From NCBI GenBank assembly GCA_025465095.1, contig JAODME010000033.1:62001-126000 (forward strand): a DNA stretch of 64,000 nucleotides, written 5' to 3'. Below are positions 56,394-64,000 of this stretch, piece after piece; within the stretch, counting starts at the first letter, position 1, and the number at the start of each line of letters is the position of its first letter. The stretch comes from Microbacteriaceae bacterium (GTDB taxonomy: Bacteria; Actinomycetota; Actinomycetes; Actinomycetales; Microbacteriaceae). The notes under the pieces were generated by a model that saw only the letters and a list, made by a program, of their open reading frames with translations, was not told where the DNA came from and ran no database searches. The position numbers and the translations under genes were made by a program.

Positions 56394-57389
56394 CTACCCC
56401 TTAGTCGACCCGGCCAGCAGGCCGCGCACGAAATAGCGCTGCAGGCTGAAGAACACGATGAGCGGCACCACGAGCGAAACGAAGGCGGCGGCGGTGAGTC
56501 GCTGCCAGTCCTGACCTCTCGTGCCGGTGAGTTCCGCGAGTCTCTGCGTAAGCGGAGAGACGTCGCCGGTTCCGCCGGAGAAGATCAGGGCTACCAGCAG
56601 ATCGTTCCAGACCCACAGGAACTGGAAGATCGCGAACGAGGCGATCGCCGGCAGCGCCAGCGGAAGGACGATGCGGAAGAACAGCTGCGTGTGGCTGGCG
56701 CCGTCGACCTTGGCAGCCTCGATCACTTCGGAGGGGATCTCCGAGATGAAGTTGTGCAACAGGAAGATCGCGAGCGGCAGCGCAAAGATCGTGTGCGCGA
56801 TCCAGATCGGAAGGTAGTTTTGCTCCGGAATGAATGGCACGACGTCGTGCAGCCACTGCTGGCCCGGGCGAAGGATCGTGCCGAACCCCTGCAGCAGCGG
56901 GATGAGCGCCATCTGAATCGGCACGATCTGTAGCGCGAAGATAAGGATGAACAGCGGACCGCTGAATTTGAACTTGATCCAGGCGAATGCGTATGCCGCC
57001 ATGGACGCGATCACGAGCGGGAAGATCGTGCCCGGTATCGCGATTGCTAGCGAATTCACGAAGTACGAACCCAGCTGAGGCGAGGACGACGACGTCGAGA
57101 AGAGCACGTCCTGGTAATTGTCGAGGGTGAATGCGGGGTTGGCGAAGAACGTCCACCAACCCGTCTCACGGATCTGCTCCGCAGGCCGGAACGAGGAGAT
57201 CAGCAGCCCGAAGGTCGGCGTGGTCCAGAGCACCGCGATGATGACGGCCGCGAAGGTCGCGCGCCGCGAGGTGAGCCGTTTCTTCACTCTCCCGGTCTTC
57301 GTGCTGTCATCTGCCGCGACCTCGATCGCACCCCTCGTCCTGGCCTTGGTGCCCCGTGAAACGGGTAGGTCCACCGGCGAAACACTCAT
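56394..57389 (-). CDS. Carbohydrate ABC transporter permease (MalG/AglG-like)
   Basis: A 331-residue inner-membrane permease with six membrane segments and the EAA-loop sequence EVIEAAKVDGASHTQLFFRIVLPLALP that contacts the ATPase. A basic cytoplasmic tail precedes the first helix. It starts at ATG 57389, overlapping the stop of the partner permease by four bases; the frame is open to 57818 inside that gene. The ATPase of this system is not in the window, so it may be the shared MsiK-type component common in actinobacteria. Confidence 0.92.
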   Translation of the reverse strand: MSVSPVDLPVSRGTKARTRGAIEVAADDSTKTGRVKKRLTSRRATFAAVIIAVLWTTPTFGLLISSFRPAEQIRETGWWTFFANPAFTLDNYQDVLFSTSSSSPQLGSYFVNSLAIAIPGTIFPLVIASMAAYAFAWIKFKFSGPLFILIFALQIVPIQMALIPLLQGFGTILRPGQQWLHDVVPFIPEQNYLPIWIAHTIFALPLAIFLLHNFISEIPSEVIEAAKVDGASHTQLFFRIVLPLALPAIASFAIFQFLWVWNDLLVALIFSGGTGDVSPLTQRLAELTGTRGQDWQRLTAAAFVSLVVPLIVFFSLQRYFVRGLLAGSTKG

Positions 57390-58357
57390 CGGATCTCCCT
57401 CTGCTTGGCAAGCACTCTCACGTTGTAGATGACGATGGGGAGCACGAGCAGGAAGAGCAGCACGGCCAGTGCCGCACCGCGCCCCACTTCGTTGGCTCTG
57501 AACGCCTGGGTGTACATCTCGTTGGCGACGACGCTCGTGTCGAAGTTCCCGGCGGTCATGGTGCGCACGATATCGAAGACCTTCAGCGTGGCGATCGAGA
57601 TCGTGGTCACCACGACGACGAGCGCGGTTCGAATGCCGGGAAGGGTGACGTTGGTGAACCTCTGCCACGCGCTCGCGCCGTCGAGTTCTGCTGCCTCTAT
57701 CTGCTCCAGCGGAATGCCCTTGATCGAGGCGGAGAGCACGACCATGGCGAATCCGGTCTGAATCCAGATCATCACGGCGATCAGCAGCAGGGTGTTCAGC
57801 GGTGACGTCTGGAGCCATTGCACCGGTTCCCCGCCGAACGCGACGACGATCGCGTTGAGCAGGCCGATCTGCTCACGACCCTGCGACTTGAAGTCGTAGA
57901 CGAACTTCCAGATGATTCCGGCGCCGACCATCGAGATCGCCATCGGCATGAATACGAGAGCCTTGAAGAACTTCTCGCCGCGGGACTTGTCGATGAAGAT
58001 CGCGTAGGCGAGTCCGATGGACGTGGAGAGCAGCGGCACGAACACCACCCAGACGACGGTGTTGATCAGCGTGCGGACCGCGTCCGGCTGGGTGAATGCC
58101 CAGACGAAGTTGTCGAACCCGGTGAAGTCGCCGTCGCGGTTCAGGAACGCAAGGTAGGTGGTTCGGATCGCCGGGTAGATGAGCCCGCTAACCAGGAGCA
58201 GGAGCGCGGGGGCGACGAACGCGGCTAGTTGCCAGTAGTCTCGGCCGCGCTTCGGCGCACGATCGACGAGGAAGAGGATCAGTCCAACGACGGCCGCGAA
58301 GATCGCGAGGCCGCCGATGACCTGGATGAGTTTGCCGATGAGGTCAGCAGTGGTCAT
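57386..58357 (-). CDS. Carbohydrate ABC transporter permease (MalF/AglF-like)
   Basis: A 323-residue permease with seven to eight hydrophobic segments and the EAA loop EQIEAAELDGASAWQRFTNVTLPG. The N-terminal hydrophobic stretch (about residues 8-30), then a loop with DRAPKRGRDYWQ, is typical of AglF-like proteins. It is the first permease after the binding-protein gene, separated from it by a strong hairpin. Confidence 0.92.
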   Translation of the reverse strand: MTTADLIGKLIQVIGGLAIFAAVVGLILFLVDRAPKRGRDYWQLAAFVAPALLLLVSGLIYPAIRTTYLAFLNRDGDFTGFDNFVWAFTQPDAVRTLINTVVWVVFVPLLSTSIGLAYAIFIDKSRGEKFFKALVFMPMAISMVGAGIIWKFVYDFKSQGREQIGLLNAIVVAFGGEPVQWLQTSPLNTLLLIAVMIWIQTGFAMVVLSASIKGIPLEQIEAAELDGASAWQRFTNVTLPGIRTALVVVVTTISIATLKVFDIVRTMTAGNFDTSVVANEMYTQAFRANEVGRGAALAVLLFLLVLPIVIYNVRVLAKQREIR

Positions 58358-58410
58358 GGACTTTCTGCCCTTCGTTCGTCATTGAGTGAACGGATGTGCG
58401 GCTGGGATAG

Positions 58411-58442
58411 TGAGGGCGGAGCCATCGCTGGCTCCGCCCTCA
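58411..58442. terminator. 14-bp stem-loop between binding-protein and permease genes
   Basis: TGAGGGCGGAGCCA (58411-58424) pairs perfectly with TGGCTCCGCCCTCA (58429-58442) around a TCGC loop. It starts 22 bases after the binding-protein stop. Within this operon it may act as a partial terminator or mRNA stabiliser that yields more binding protein than permease, a known arrangement. Confidence 0.75.
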
Positions 58443-58464
58443 CCTTATTGCCGGCTGTCCGGAA

Positions 58465-59790
58465 CTAGGACGGCCAGCTCGATTCAATCGTGTCGACCGT
58501 CTGCCGCGCGCTGTCGCCACTCAACCAGCTGACGATTCCCTTCCAGAAGGAGTTGGCGCCGACGGCACCGGGCATGAGGTCTGAGCCGTCATAGCGGAAC
58601 GTCGCCTCGGGGTCCTGCAGAATCTCGATCGTCTGCTCGAGTAGCGGGCTCGATGCGTTAGCTGAGTCGACGCCGTTGTTGGCGCTCACCGATCCGCCCT
58701 CGCTTACACGCAGGTTCGCGAAAGTGTCGGTGGACATGTGGGCCATCACCGCCGTGATCGCATCACCCTCGGCGAAGGAGACGACGGTCTCCCCACCTCC
58801 GGTCACGGCGATCGGGTCGTCGGCGCTCATCGGCGGCATCAAAAAGGCGAAGACGTCACCATCAGGCCCAACCTCGACGCCCTCGCCCCAGTTGACCTCG
58901 TAGAAGGATGCCTGGTGATGCATCGAGCATTCGCCGTCGAGGATGGGCAGTCCGCCGTCCTGGAACGGCGTGGAGATGAGCGATTCGGTGTCGATGAATT
59001 CCGGGTTCTTTAGGATTTCGCCTGCGGCGTCGAAGGCCTCGACGATTTGAGGATCGTTGAACGGGATCTCATGGGTCACCCACTGGTCGTAGACCTCGGG
59101 ACCGGCCTGGCGAAGCACGAAGTCTTCGATCCAATCGGTTCCCGGCCACCCGGTTGCCTCGCCGGACTCCATGCCGGCGCACCAGGGAAGGTGGTCACCC
59201 TCGTCGGCGATCGTCTGGCTGAGTTCCATCAGCTCGGGGATCGAAGTCGGGATCGCGTAGCCCTTCTCCTCGAACTCCGCTGGGGAGTACCAGATGTAGC
59301 CCTTGACACTCGCGAGCATGGGAGCACCGTAGAAGGTACCGTCGAAGACGCTGTACGCCTTCCAGTCCTCGGACCAGAATTCGTCCACGTTAGCCTCGAC
59401 CTCGGCGGGGGCCGGCATGAGGTAGCCGTTCTCCGCGAGCAGCTGGACAAGCCCGGGCTGCGGAACAATGCCGATGTCGGGCGCGTTGCCGCCCTCCGCG
59501 AGCTGGGCGATGTTTCCCTCGAAGTCACGGCTGCCCTGGTAGTCGATTTCGATACCGGTGCAGGTGGCGAAGTCGGTCCAGGAGGCGATCAGGCGATCTG
59601 CTTCCACGTCGACGATGGTGCCCTGAATGGTGACTTCCTCGCCCTCGAAGGTTCCGTAGTCCTCGTACTCGGAACAGTCGGCATCCGCGGCCTCTTCGGC
59701 GGCGATGTCGCCGGTGCATCCTGCGAGGGTGAGGCCTGCGACGGCGAACAGTGCGATGGGGGCTGTGTAACGGCGATGGGGTGATCGCAT
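58465..59790 (-). CDS. Sugar-binding lipoprotein (AglE-like)
   Basis: A 441-residue family 1 solute-binding protein. The signal peptide ends with lipobox LAGC. The mature part contains the domain segments QGSRDFEGNIAQLAEGGNAPDIG, MLASVKGYIWYSPAEFEEKGY and GWPGTDWIEDFVLR, similar to alpha-glucoside binding proteins. Substrate is uncertain, perhaps trehalose, maltose or sucrose. It is the first gene of the operon and its promoter overlaps a LacI-type operator. Confidence 0.92.
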   Translation of the reverse strand: MRSPHRRYTAPIALFAVAGLTLAGCTGDIAAEEAADADCSEYEDYGTFEGEEVTIQGTIVDVEADRLIASWTDFATCTGIEIDYQGSRDFEGNIAQLAEGGNAPDIGIVPQPGLVQLLAENGYLMPAPAEVEANVDEFWSEDWKAYSVFDGTFYGAPMLASVKGYIWYSPAEFEEKGYAIPTSIPELMELSQTIADEGDHLPWCAGMESGEATGWPGTDWIEDFVLRQAGPEVYDQWVTHEIPFNDPQIVEAFDAAGEILKNPEFIDTESLISTPFQDGGLPILDGECSMHHQASFYEVNWGEGVEVGPDGDVFAFLMPPMSADDPIAVTGGGETVVSFAEGDAITAVMAHMSTDTFANLRVSEGGSVSANNGVDSANASSPLLEQTIEILQDPEATFRYDGSDLMPGAVGANSFWKGIVSWLSGDSARQTVDTIESSWPS

Positions 59791-59913
59791 TTATTCCTCC
59801 TCGTTGAGGTCAAGTCCCTCGCCTGAGTCGAACGCGGGATCCGGGAATGTGAACGGACTCGAGCCCCTGGCCGAACGCCAGGAGGCGCGGGTAGGAACCG
59901 GTTCCACGTCACA

Positions 59914-59943
59914 AGCTACGGTACTTTTCGATCAATGTGCAAG
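59914..59943 (-). promoter_or_regulatory. Candidate promoter of the AglE-like operon
   Basis: TTGCAC (59938-59943) and TAGCTT (59914-59919) on the minus strand, 18 bases apart, about 125 bases before the start codon. The -35 lies inside the adjoining operator. Confidence 0.6.
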
Positions 59944-59953
59944 CGCTTGGCAT
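59939..59953. promoter_or_regulatory. LacI-type operator (CAAGCGCTTG)
   Basis: CAAGCGCTTG (59941-59950) is a perfect 10-bp palindrome within TGCAAGCGCTTGGCA, the common core of LacI/MalR-type operators. It overlaps the -35 of the sugar importer promoter. The regulator is not encoded nearby. Confidence 0.6.
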
Positions 59954-60210
59954 CCACGCGGGGCTAACGGTTTCGTCACGCTCTACGGATACCGAAACGG
60001 GGGGATTCACCCGAAGCCCGCCTTCTGAAACCGGCTCCAGCGCTGCCGCGGTACCGATCGCGATGCCCGTCCAATTCACGTCGGGTGCAAGCGCGACAGC
60101 ACCACAGCACCCATCGTCCTTCTGGCCGCACGACGGGTGAGGAGGCGATCGCCTGCTCGGTGGGCGCCCGCCTCGGGCACCCACCGGTCAAGCATCCCGA
60201 TCCGGTGCGA

Positions 60211-60239
60211 TTGAACTCAGGCTAGGCAGAGGGTAAGAC
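60211..60239 (+). promoter_or_regulatory. Candidate promoter for the LuxR-type gene
   Basis: TTGAAC (60211-60216) and TAAGAC (60234-60239) are 17 bases apart, leaving a leader of about 150 bases before the preferred start. Confidence 0.45.
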
Positions 60240-60396
60240 TGTCTAGACGCGCACCTCGCGAACAGACAGCGGGGTACGTCCGATGGGAATCGGGTGCACG
60301 AGCCCTGTAACTCGGGTGGGGGGAGTCCTCATTATTGTGGACACGAGCCTGATCACGCAATAGTCTTCGACGAAGAGTCCGCTGACCGAGACCGAG

Positions 60397-62082
60397 TTGG
60401 CGCTTGCCCGAAGCGCGTCGGACGTCGGACTCCTGATAGTCATATTCTCGGTGGACCCCGCCGCCGAGGCTTCCCTGGTATGGCAATGGAGTCCCGTGTA
60501 CCCGCCGCTCGACATCGACTCCATGGAGCGATCCATCGGGCAGTCGGAGCGCGCCGAAGACGCGGTCGAGATGCTCGCGTCGTGGTGGCCGCTGGTGTCG
60601 CCCACGCATGGCGCGCGGCTTCGCGCAATGATCGAGGGAATTCCCGAGAGTGCCTGGGGGACGGACCTGCGCATTCTCGGCGCCATGGGCGCGAGCTATC
60701 GGTCGCTCGATTCGAGGAATCATGCCGCCGCCCTGCTCTGGTTCAGTGCCGCCGAGGCGGCACAGTCCGATCGAGACGACGTGCCGGGCATCTCGACGGT
60801 TCTGCTTCATCACGCGGCGGCCCTTCGGTCGCTCGGTCGACTCGATTCCGCGCTGGAGAAGTCGGCAGCGGCGTTCGTTCTGCTCGACGGCCTGAGAGGC
60901 CCCCCCACGGTTCGCGTACGCGGCCAGTCTCGGGCCGCGCTTCAGCTCGGGCTCACACAGCTGCAGCTTGGCGACTACACCGGGGCGCAGGGGATGCTCG
61001 AGCTCGCGGGGAGCTTCGGAGACCGCCACCTGAGCCAGCCCGAATTCATCGAGTGCCTGTCCGGGCTCAGTGTCCTCTCCTACCTTTCCGGCGACCTGAC
61101 CGCTTCCACCGAAATGGTGGCGACCGCCCGAACGACCTCCGGAACCTCGGGATTCATGGAGAGCTGCTTCGGAGCCGGGGCTTTGACCGCCGAGGTTCTC
61201 GTCGCTATCGCCCGCAATGACCGTTCTCCCGTCAGCGAACTCGTGAACTCGATGTCGGTGGCAGCGCACGGCAGCGACTGGGAACCGCTTGCGCACGTTG
61301 CCCGCGCATCCGCGTCCGCGATGGACGGGGACTTCATCGGGGGGCTCGGGCACATACGTCGCGGTCTGGAGCGCTCGCGCGGTTGGCAGGGCGACCCAGC
61401 AGTGCGGGGGCTCTGTGAAACGGTATCCGGCGAGTTGCTGATGCATTTGGGCGAGTTCGCGGCCGCCCGCGCCGTGTTCGGGGCCGTCGAGCCCGACCGC
61501 AGCCACACGGTGTGTCCTGCGCGGCTTATCGCGGGCATTCGATACAAGGCTGGGGACAACTCCGGATGCCTGCAGAAGCTGAGCGAGTGCGAATCACTCG
61601 GCGAATCACATTCGGCCCGCACCGCGGTCGACGTGCTCGTTTTGCGCGCCGCGGCGAACTACGAGCTAGGCAACGCGGCCGCTGCCGACGTGGCCCTGGA
61701 TCGCGCCCTGCAACTGTCCGTGGGCAGCACGATTCGCAATCCGTTCCTCCTGGTGTCCGGCGCGCATCTGCACCGCATGCTCACCCGCGCGAAGGATCGA
61801 CATCAAGGCGTGAACGTCCTCGACCTGATCGATCAGCTACGCGCATCCGACCATGGGTCGACTGCCGGCATTCTTGAACCGCTGAGTCTGCGTGAGCGGG
61901 ACGTCGCCCGGCATCTGTCGCAGGACAAGACCATGGGGCAGATCGCCTCCGATTTGTACATCTCCACTAACACCGTGAAGTCCCACGTGCGCAGCATCTA
62001 TCGGAAGCTGTCGGCAAACAACCGGCAGGACGCGGTGCGCCGCGGGTCAGAGCTAGGCGCTGCCGAAATCACCCTGCCTTAA
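60397..62082 (+). CDS. LuxR-type HTH protein with helical repeat region
   Basis: A protein of up to 561 residues ending in a LuxR HTH (about residues 495-550: LSLRERDVARHLSQDKTMGQ...TVKSHVRSIYRKL). The long N-terminal part is mostly helical, TPR-like, with repeats such as ALRSLGRLDSALEKSAAAF. No nucleotide-binding loop is visible, unlike the MalT/LAL group that has a similar C-terminus. The start is uncertain: TTG 60397 is the earliest after a frame stop at 60361; a later ATG 60523 (MERSIGQSE) is possible. It may represent a truncated LAL-type regulator. Confidence 0.75.
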   Translation: MALARSASDVGLLIVIFSVDPAAEASLVWQWSPVYPPLDIDSMERSIGQSERAEDAVEMLASWWPLVSPTHGARLRAMIEGIPESAWGTDLRILGAMGASYRSLDSRNHAAALLWFSAAEAAQSDRDDVPGISTVLLHHAAALRSLGRLDSALEKSAAAFVLLDGLRGPPTVRVRGQSRAALQLGLTQLQLGDYTGAQGMLELAGSFGDRHLSQPEFIECLSGLSVLSYLSGDLTASTEMVATARTTSGTSGFMESCFGAGALTAEVLVAIARNDRSPVSELVNSMSVAAHGSDWEPLAHVARASASAMDGDFIGGLGHIRRGLERSRGWQGDPAVRGLCETVSGELLMHLGEFAAARAVFGAVEPDRSHTVCPARLIAGIRYKAGDNSGCLQKLSECESLGESHSARTAVDVLVLRAAANYELGNAAAADVALDRALQLSVGSTIRNPFLLVSGAHLHRMLTRAKDRHQGVNVLDLIDQLRASDHGSTAGILEPLSLRERDVARHLSQDKTMGQIASDLYISTNTVKSHVRSIYRKLSANNRQDAVRRGSELGAAEITLP

Positions 62083-62385
62083 CCCTGGGAGGGGCTTTAC
62101 CCGCCACCCCTCGTGGGTGTTGTGTTGATTCAGCGGAAACCACCCCGCTGACACAATCCTTACTGATCGTGGGTCGTCTACGCCGCCGGACTTCCCGTTG
62201 TGACGGATCGAAACTCGTCCCTGATCCCGAGTTCCGAACCGAGGCGGCAGCGGCGCGGGTTCGGACGAGTGGTTACGTCCGGACCCGCGCCACCCTTTTG
62301 CGCCGTTAACAGCGCTTGGGCGCCGCCCCGGTGCGGGACGACGCCCAAGCGGCATCAGAAGTACGTGCCCCTCACGGGGCCCGGA
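62083..62385. other. Gap with terminators between LuxR-type gene and rplL
   Basis: No gene is seen. It holds two hairpins: 62120-62156 (TTGTGT...CAGCGG with CCGCTG-ACACAA, one bulge), likely ending the LuxR-type gene, and 62314-62350 near rplL. Confidence 0.5.
62314..62350 (-). terminator. Hairpin terminator of the rplJ-rplL operon
   Basis: GCTTGGGCG (62314-62322) and CGCCCAAGC (62342-62350) form a 9-bp stem with a GC-rich inner loop that can also pair. It lies 36 bases after the rplL stop. There is no T-run. Confidence 0.55.
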
Positions 62386-62769
62386 CTACTTGAGTGAGAC
62401 GGTGGCGCCAGCAGCTTCGAGCTGAGCCTTCGCCTTCTCGGCGGTCTCCTTGTTCGCACCTTCGATGACGACGCCGGGGGCGCCGTCCACGACGGCCTTG
62501 GCCTCGCCGAGTCCGAGGCTCGTGAGCGCGCGGACCTCCTTGATGACCTGGATCTTCTTGTCGCCGACCGCCTCGAGGACGACGTCGAAGGAATCCTTCT
62601 CCTCAACCTCTTCAACGGGGGCGGCGGATCCACCGGCGGCCGCGACAGCAACCGGGGCGGCGGCGGTGACCTCGAAGGTCTCCTCGAACTTCTTGACGAA
62701 GTCGCTCAGCTCGATGAGCGTGAGCTCCTTGAATGCGTCGAGCAACTCGTCGGATGACAGCTTTGCCAT
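62386..62769 (-). CDS. rplL: Ribosomal protein L7/L12
   Basis: A 127-residue stalk protein: an N-terminal dimerisation helix region ([20 protein letters not shown]), a flexible Ala/Val/Gly-rich hinge (about residues 35-52) and a globular C-terminal domain ([20 protein letters not shown]... to VSLK) that recruits translation factors. AGGAG precedes the ATG. It follows rplJ by 57 bases, the universal order. Confidence 0.98.
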   Translation of the reverse strand: MAKLSSDELLDAFKELTLIELSDFVKKFEETFEVTAAAPVAVAAAGGSAAPVEEVEEKDSFDVVLEAVGDKKIQVIKEVRALTSLGLGEAKAVVDGAPGVVIEGANKETAEKAKAQLEAAGATVSLK

Positions 62770-62826
62770 GATTTTTCTCCTATTGATTCAGTGAACTTCG
62801 TTTCCGCAAAGCCTTGCCCTTTCGGG

Positions 62827-63345
62827 TTACTGGCTCGCGGACTCCTGCTTTTCGCGCAGCGCGTCGACCGTGCGAACGGCCTTCGACAGCGGTGCGTTGA
62901 ACAGATATGCCGCACCGAACAGCGACTGCTTGAAGGCGCCGGCCAGCTTCGCCAGCAGCACCTCCCGGCTTTCGAGATCGGCGAGCTTGAGAACCTCTGC
63001 CTGGCTGAGAGGGTTACCGTCGAAGTAACCGCTCTTGACCACGAGCAGAGGGTTTGCCTTGGCGAAGTCGCGCAGACCCTTCGCAACGGCGACGGTGTCG
63101 CCGTGAACGAAAGCGATGGCGGATGGACCGGCGAGCTCGTCGTCGAACGACGTGATTCCCGCTTTGTTGGCCGCAATCTTTGTCAGTGTGTTCTTCACCA
63201 CGGCGTATGTTGCGTGCTCACTGATCGACGCACGCAGCTGCTTCAGCTGGGCGACGGTGAGTCCGCGATACTCGGTGAGCATGACAGCGTTCGAGCTCTG
63301 GAATTTCTCCGTGAGCTCGGCGACTGACGCTTCCTTGTTCGCCAT
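62827..63345 (-). CDS. rplJ: Ribosomal protein L10
   Basis: A 172-residue stalk-base protein beginning [19 protein letters not shown], with the [13 protein letters not shown] and [13 protein letters not shown] conserved segments; the C-terminal helix (about residue 140 on) binds L7/L12 dimers. ATG 63345 has AGGAG six bases upstream; the frame is open to 63429, in the leader. Expression is expected to be feedback-controlled through its leader. Confidence 0.97.
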   Translation of the reverse strand: MANKEASVAELTEKFQSSNAVMLTEYRGLTVAQLKQLRASISEHATYAVVKNTLTKIAANKAGITSFDDELAGPSAIAFVHGDTVAVAKGLRDFAKANPLLVVKSGYFDGNPLSQAEVLKLADLESREVLLAKLAGAFKQSLFGAAYLFNAPLSKAVRTVDALREKQESASQ

Positions 63346-63387
63346 GGCACTCCTTTGATCGATTGGTTGCACCCCAGGCCGCGGGCA

Positions 63388-63420
63388 ATAAAAAAAGCTC
63401 CGGCGCATGCGCACGGAGCT
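63388..63420 (-). terminator. Attenuator/intrinsic terminator in the rplJ leader
   Basis: On the minus strand a 7-bp stem AGCTCCG/CGGAGCT (63414-63420 with 63396-63402) encloses a GCGCATGCGC core, and is followed by seven T's. It lies about 45 bases before rplJ, so it would stop transcription unless prevented by the leader structure. Confidence 0.85.
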
Positions 63421-63575
63421 GAAACCCACGGTTTACTTCAACACGCGGAGACCTCTTCACACGCCTGCGCGGGCCTTCGCTCCGCACCTTTCGGTACGGT
63501 CGAAGCTTCAATCGGCGATCCTTCTACGGATGCGCCGACAACCAGCGGTCTTGGGCTCCGATAAGGATAGGCGAT
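63388..63575 (-). promoter_or_regulatory. L10 leader (autoregulatory 5' region of rplJ-rplL)
   Basis: The ~190-base transcribed leader contains several paired segments, for example GTACCGAAAGGTGC around 63488-63501, ahead of the attenuator. Actinobacterial and other L10 leaders bind L10-(L12)4 to repress their own operon. The identification rests on position, hairpin content and the terminator; a covariance model was not run. Confidence 0.7.
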
Positions 63576-63593
63576 GGGGGCGCGAGCGCCTAA

Positions 63594-64000
63594 TCAGATG
63601 CTGTCACGCCAGGAGTGTTGGGGCTCGTAGCCAAGTATCCGCCGCGCCTTCTCGATGGACAGCAGCGTCTCGTTTTTGCCCAGTACCTTCCGAATCTCGA
63701 CGCCGGGGAACGCCTCCTCGGCGAGCTCCGCGCTCGAACGGCTCATGACCGTGTCAGCATTCGCGATGATGTAGGCGGCAAAGCCAGGGAGGCTCAACTC
63801 GAGGGCTTTCAGTACCGCCTGGGCGCCGTCCCGCGCATCGATGTATCCCCAGAGGTTCCAGCGGCGGCTGCGCGGGTCGGCATCGTAGGAGGGGAACTCG
63901 ACGTAGTCCTCGACGTGCATGACATTGGAGAACCGCATCGCTGAGATGCTCAATTCCGGGTCCCAACGCACGAGCTTCCTTGCGAGCTCCTCCTCGAGGT
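63594..64000 (-). CDS. NAD-dependent epimerase/dehydratase, partial (N-terminus beyond right edge)
   Basis: The visible ~135 C-terminal residues are those of an extended short-chain dehydrogenase: SAMRFSNVMHVEDY (substrate-binding turn), the WGYIDARDGAQAVLKAL segment typical of sugar epimerases and dehydratases, and the terminal SIEKARRILGYEPQHSWRDSI. The frame stays open to the right edge, so the Rossmann domain and start lie outside. The specific sugar-nucleotide or other substrate cannot be told. Confidence 0.88.
   Translation of the reverse strand, partial: LEEELARKLVRWDPELSISAMRFSNVMHVEDYVEFPSYDADPRSRRWNLWGYIDARDGAQAVLKALELSLPGFAAYIIANADTVMSRSSAELAEEAFPGVEIRKVLGKNETLLSIEKARRILGYEPQHSWRDSI

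Larger units (their letters stand above)
59791..60396. other. Regulatory region between divergent sugar operon and LuxR-type gene
   Basis: This ~600-base divergent gap carries the sugar-operon promoter and operator (59914-59953), a 12-bp perfect palindrome GGAACCGGTTCC (59895-59906), a palindrome AGGCGATCGCCT (60143-60154), a hairpin with 12-13 bp stem (60158-60186) and the candidate promoter at 60211. Short open frames in both strands do not resemble proteins. Confidence 0.5.

Noticed and set aside
59909-60184. Small minus-strand ORF (91 codons) in the divergent gap
   Set aside because: No recognisable motif and it spans the promoter and operator of the adjacent operon.

Overview
The window reads as a chromosomal stretch of a high-GC actinobacterium, most likely a member of the Microbacteriaceae (inference). 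The reasons are frequent GTG and TTG starts, tightly overlapping operons, a PASTA-type penicillin-binding protein, a short SRP RNA beside dnaX-recR-lysC-asd, and sugar-catabolism genes under LacI and ROK regulators. I saw no insertion sequence, prophage or CRISPR array.

Layout. 1-8 kb: the N-terminal part of a Tad/Flp-type secretion ATPase running off the left edge, acetyl-CoA synthetase, RidA with a DUF4177 peptide, a class A PBP with a metallophosphoesterase, and tRNA-Pro(CGG). 8-14 kb: thymidine kinase coupled to an unusual two-component cluster (histidine kinase, kinase-like membrane protein, LuxR-type regulator), malate:quinone oxidoreductase and a GDSL hydrolase. 14-20 kb: asd, lysC, recR, dnaX and the SRP RNA. 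20-24 kb: an NAD(P)-binding protein, ackA-pta and tRNA-Ser(GGA). 24-31 kb: a membrane protein, an operon of repeat peptide, JmjC/cupin oxygenase and thioredoxin-like ferredoxin, then a saccharopine dehydrogenase-like protein, a PAP2 phosphatase and a Bcr/CflA transporter.

30-50 kb is a pentose and hemicellulose utilisation region: a ROK regulator, GH1 beta-glucosidase, xylAB, glycerate kinase, a CE7 esterase, an M24-like protein, a ChvE/MmsA/MmsB-type sugar importer and araB-araD-araA flanked by two LacI paralogues. Three near-identical 16-bp operators (upstream of chvE, araB and the second lacI) tie sugar uptake and arabinose breakdown into one apparent regulon. 50-56 kb: a reverse transsulfuration pair (cbs and a cystathionine lyase/synthase), a DUF3105-DUF305 pair and an ABC exporter. 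56-62 kb: a second sugar importer with its own operator, and a LuxR-type protein. 62-64 kb: rplJ-rplL behind an L10 leader with an attenuator, and a partial epimerase at the right edge.

The best candidate for an undescribed system is the operon at 24897-27423. It encodes a peptide of three 24-residue Gly/Asp/His repeats, a JmjC-type 2-oxoglutarate/Fe(II) oxygenase and a cysteine-rich ferredoxin-like protein with overlapping ends. It looks like a substrate, its hydroxylase and a redox partner.
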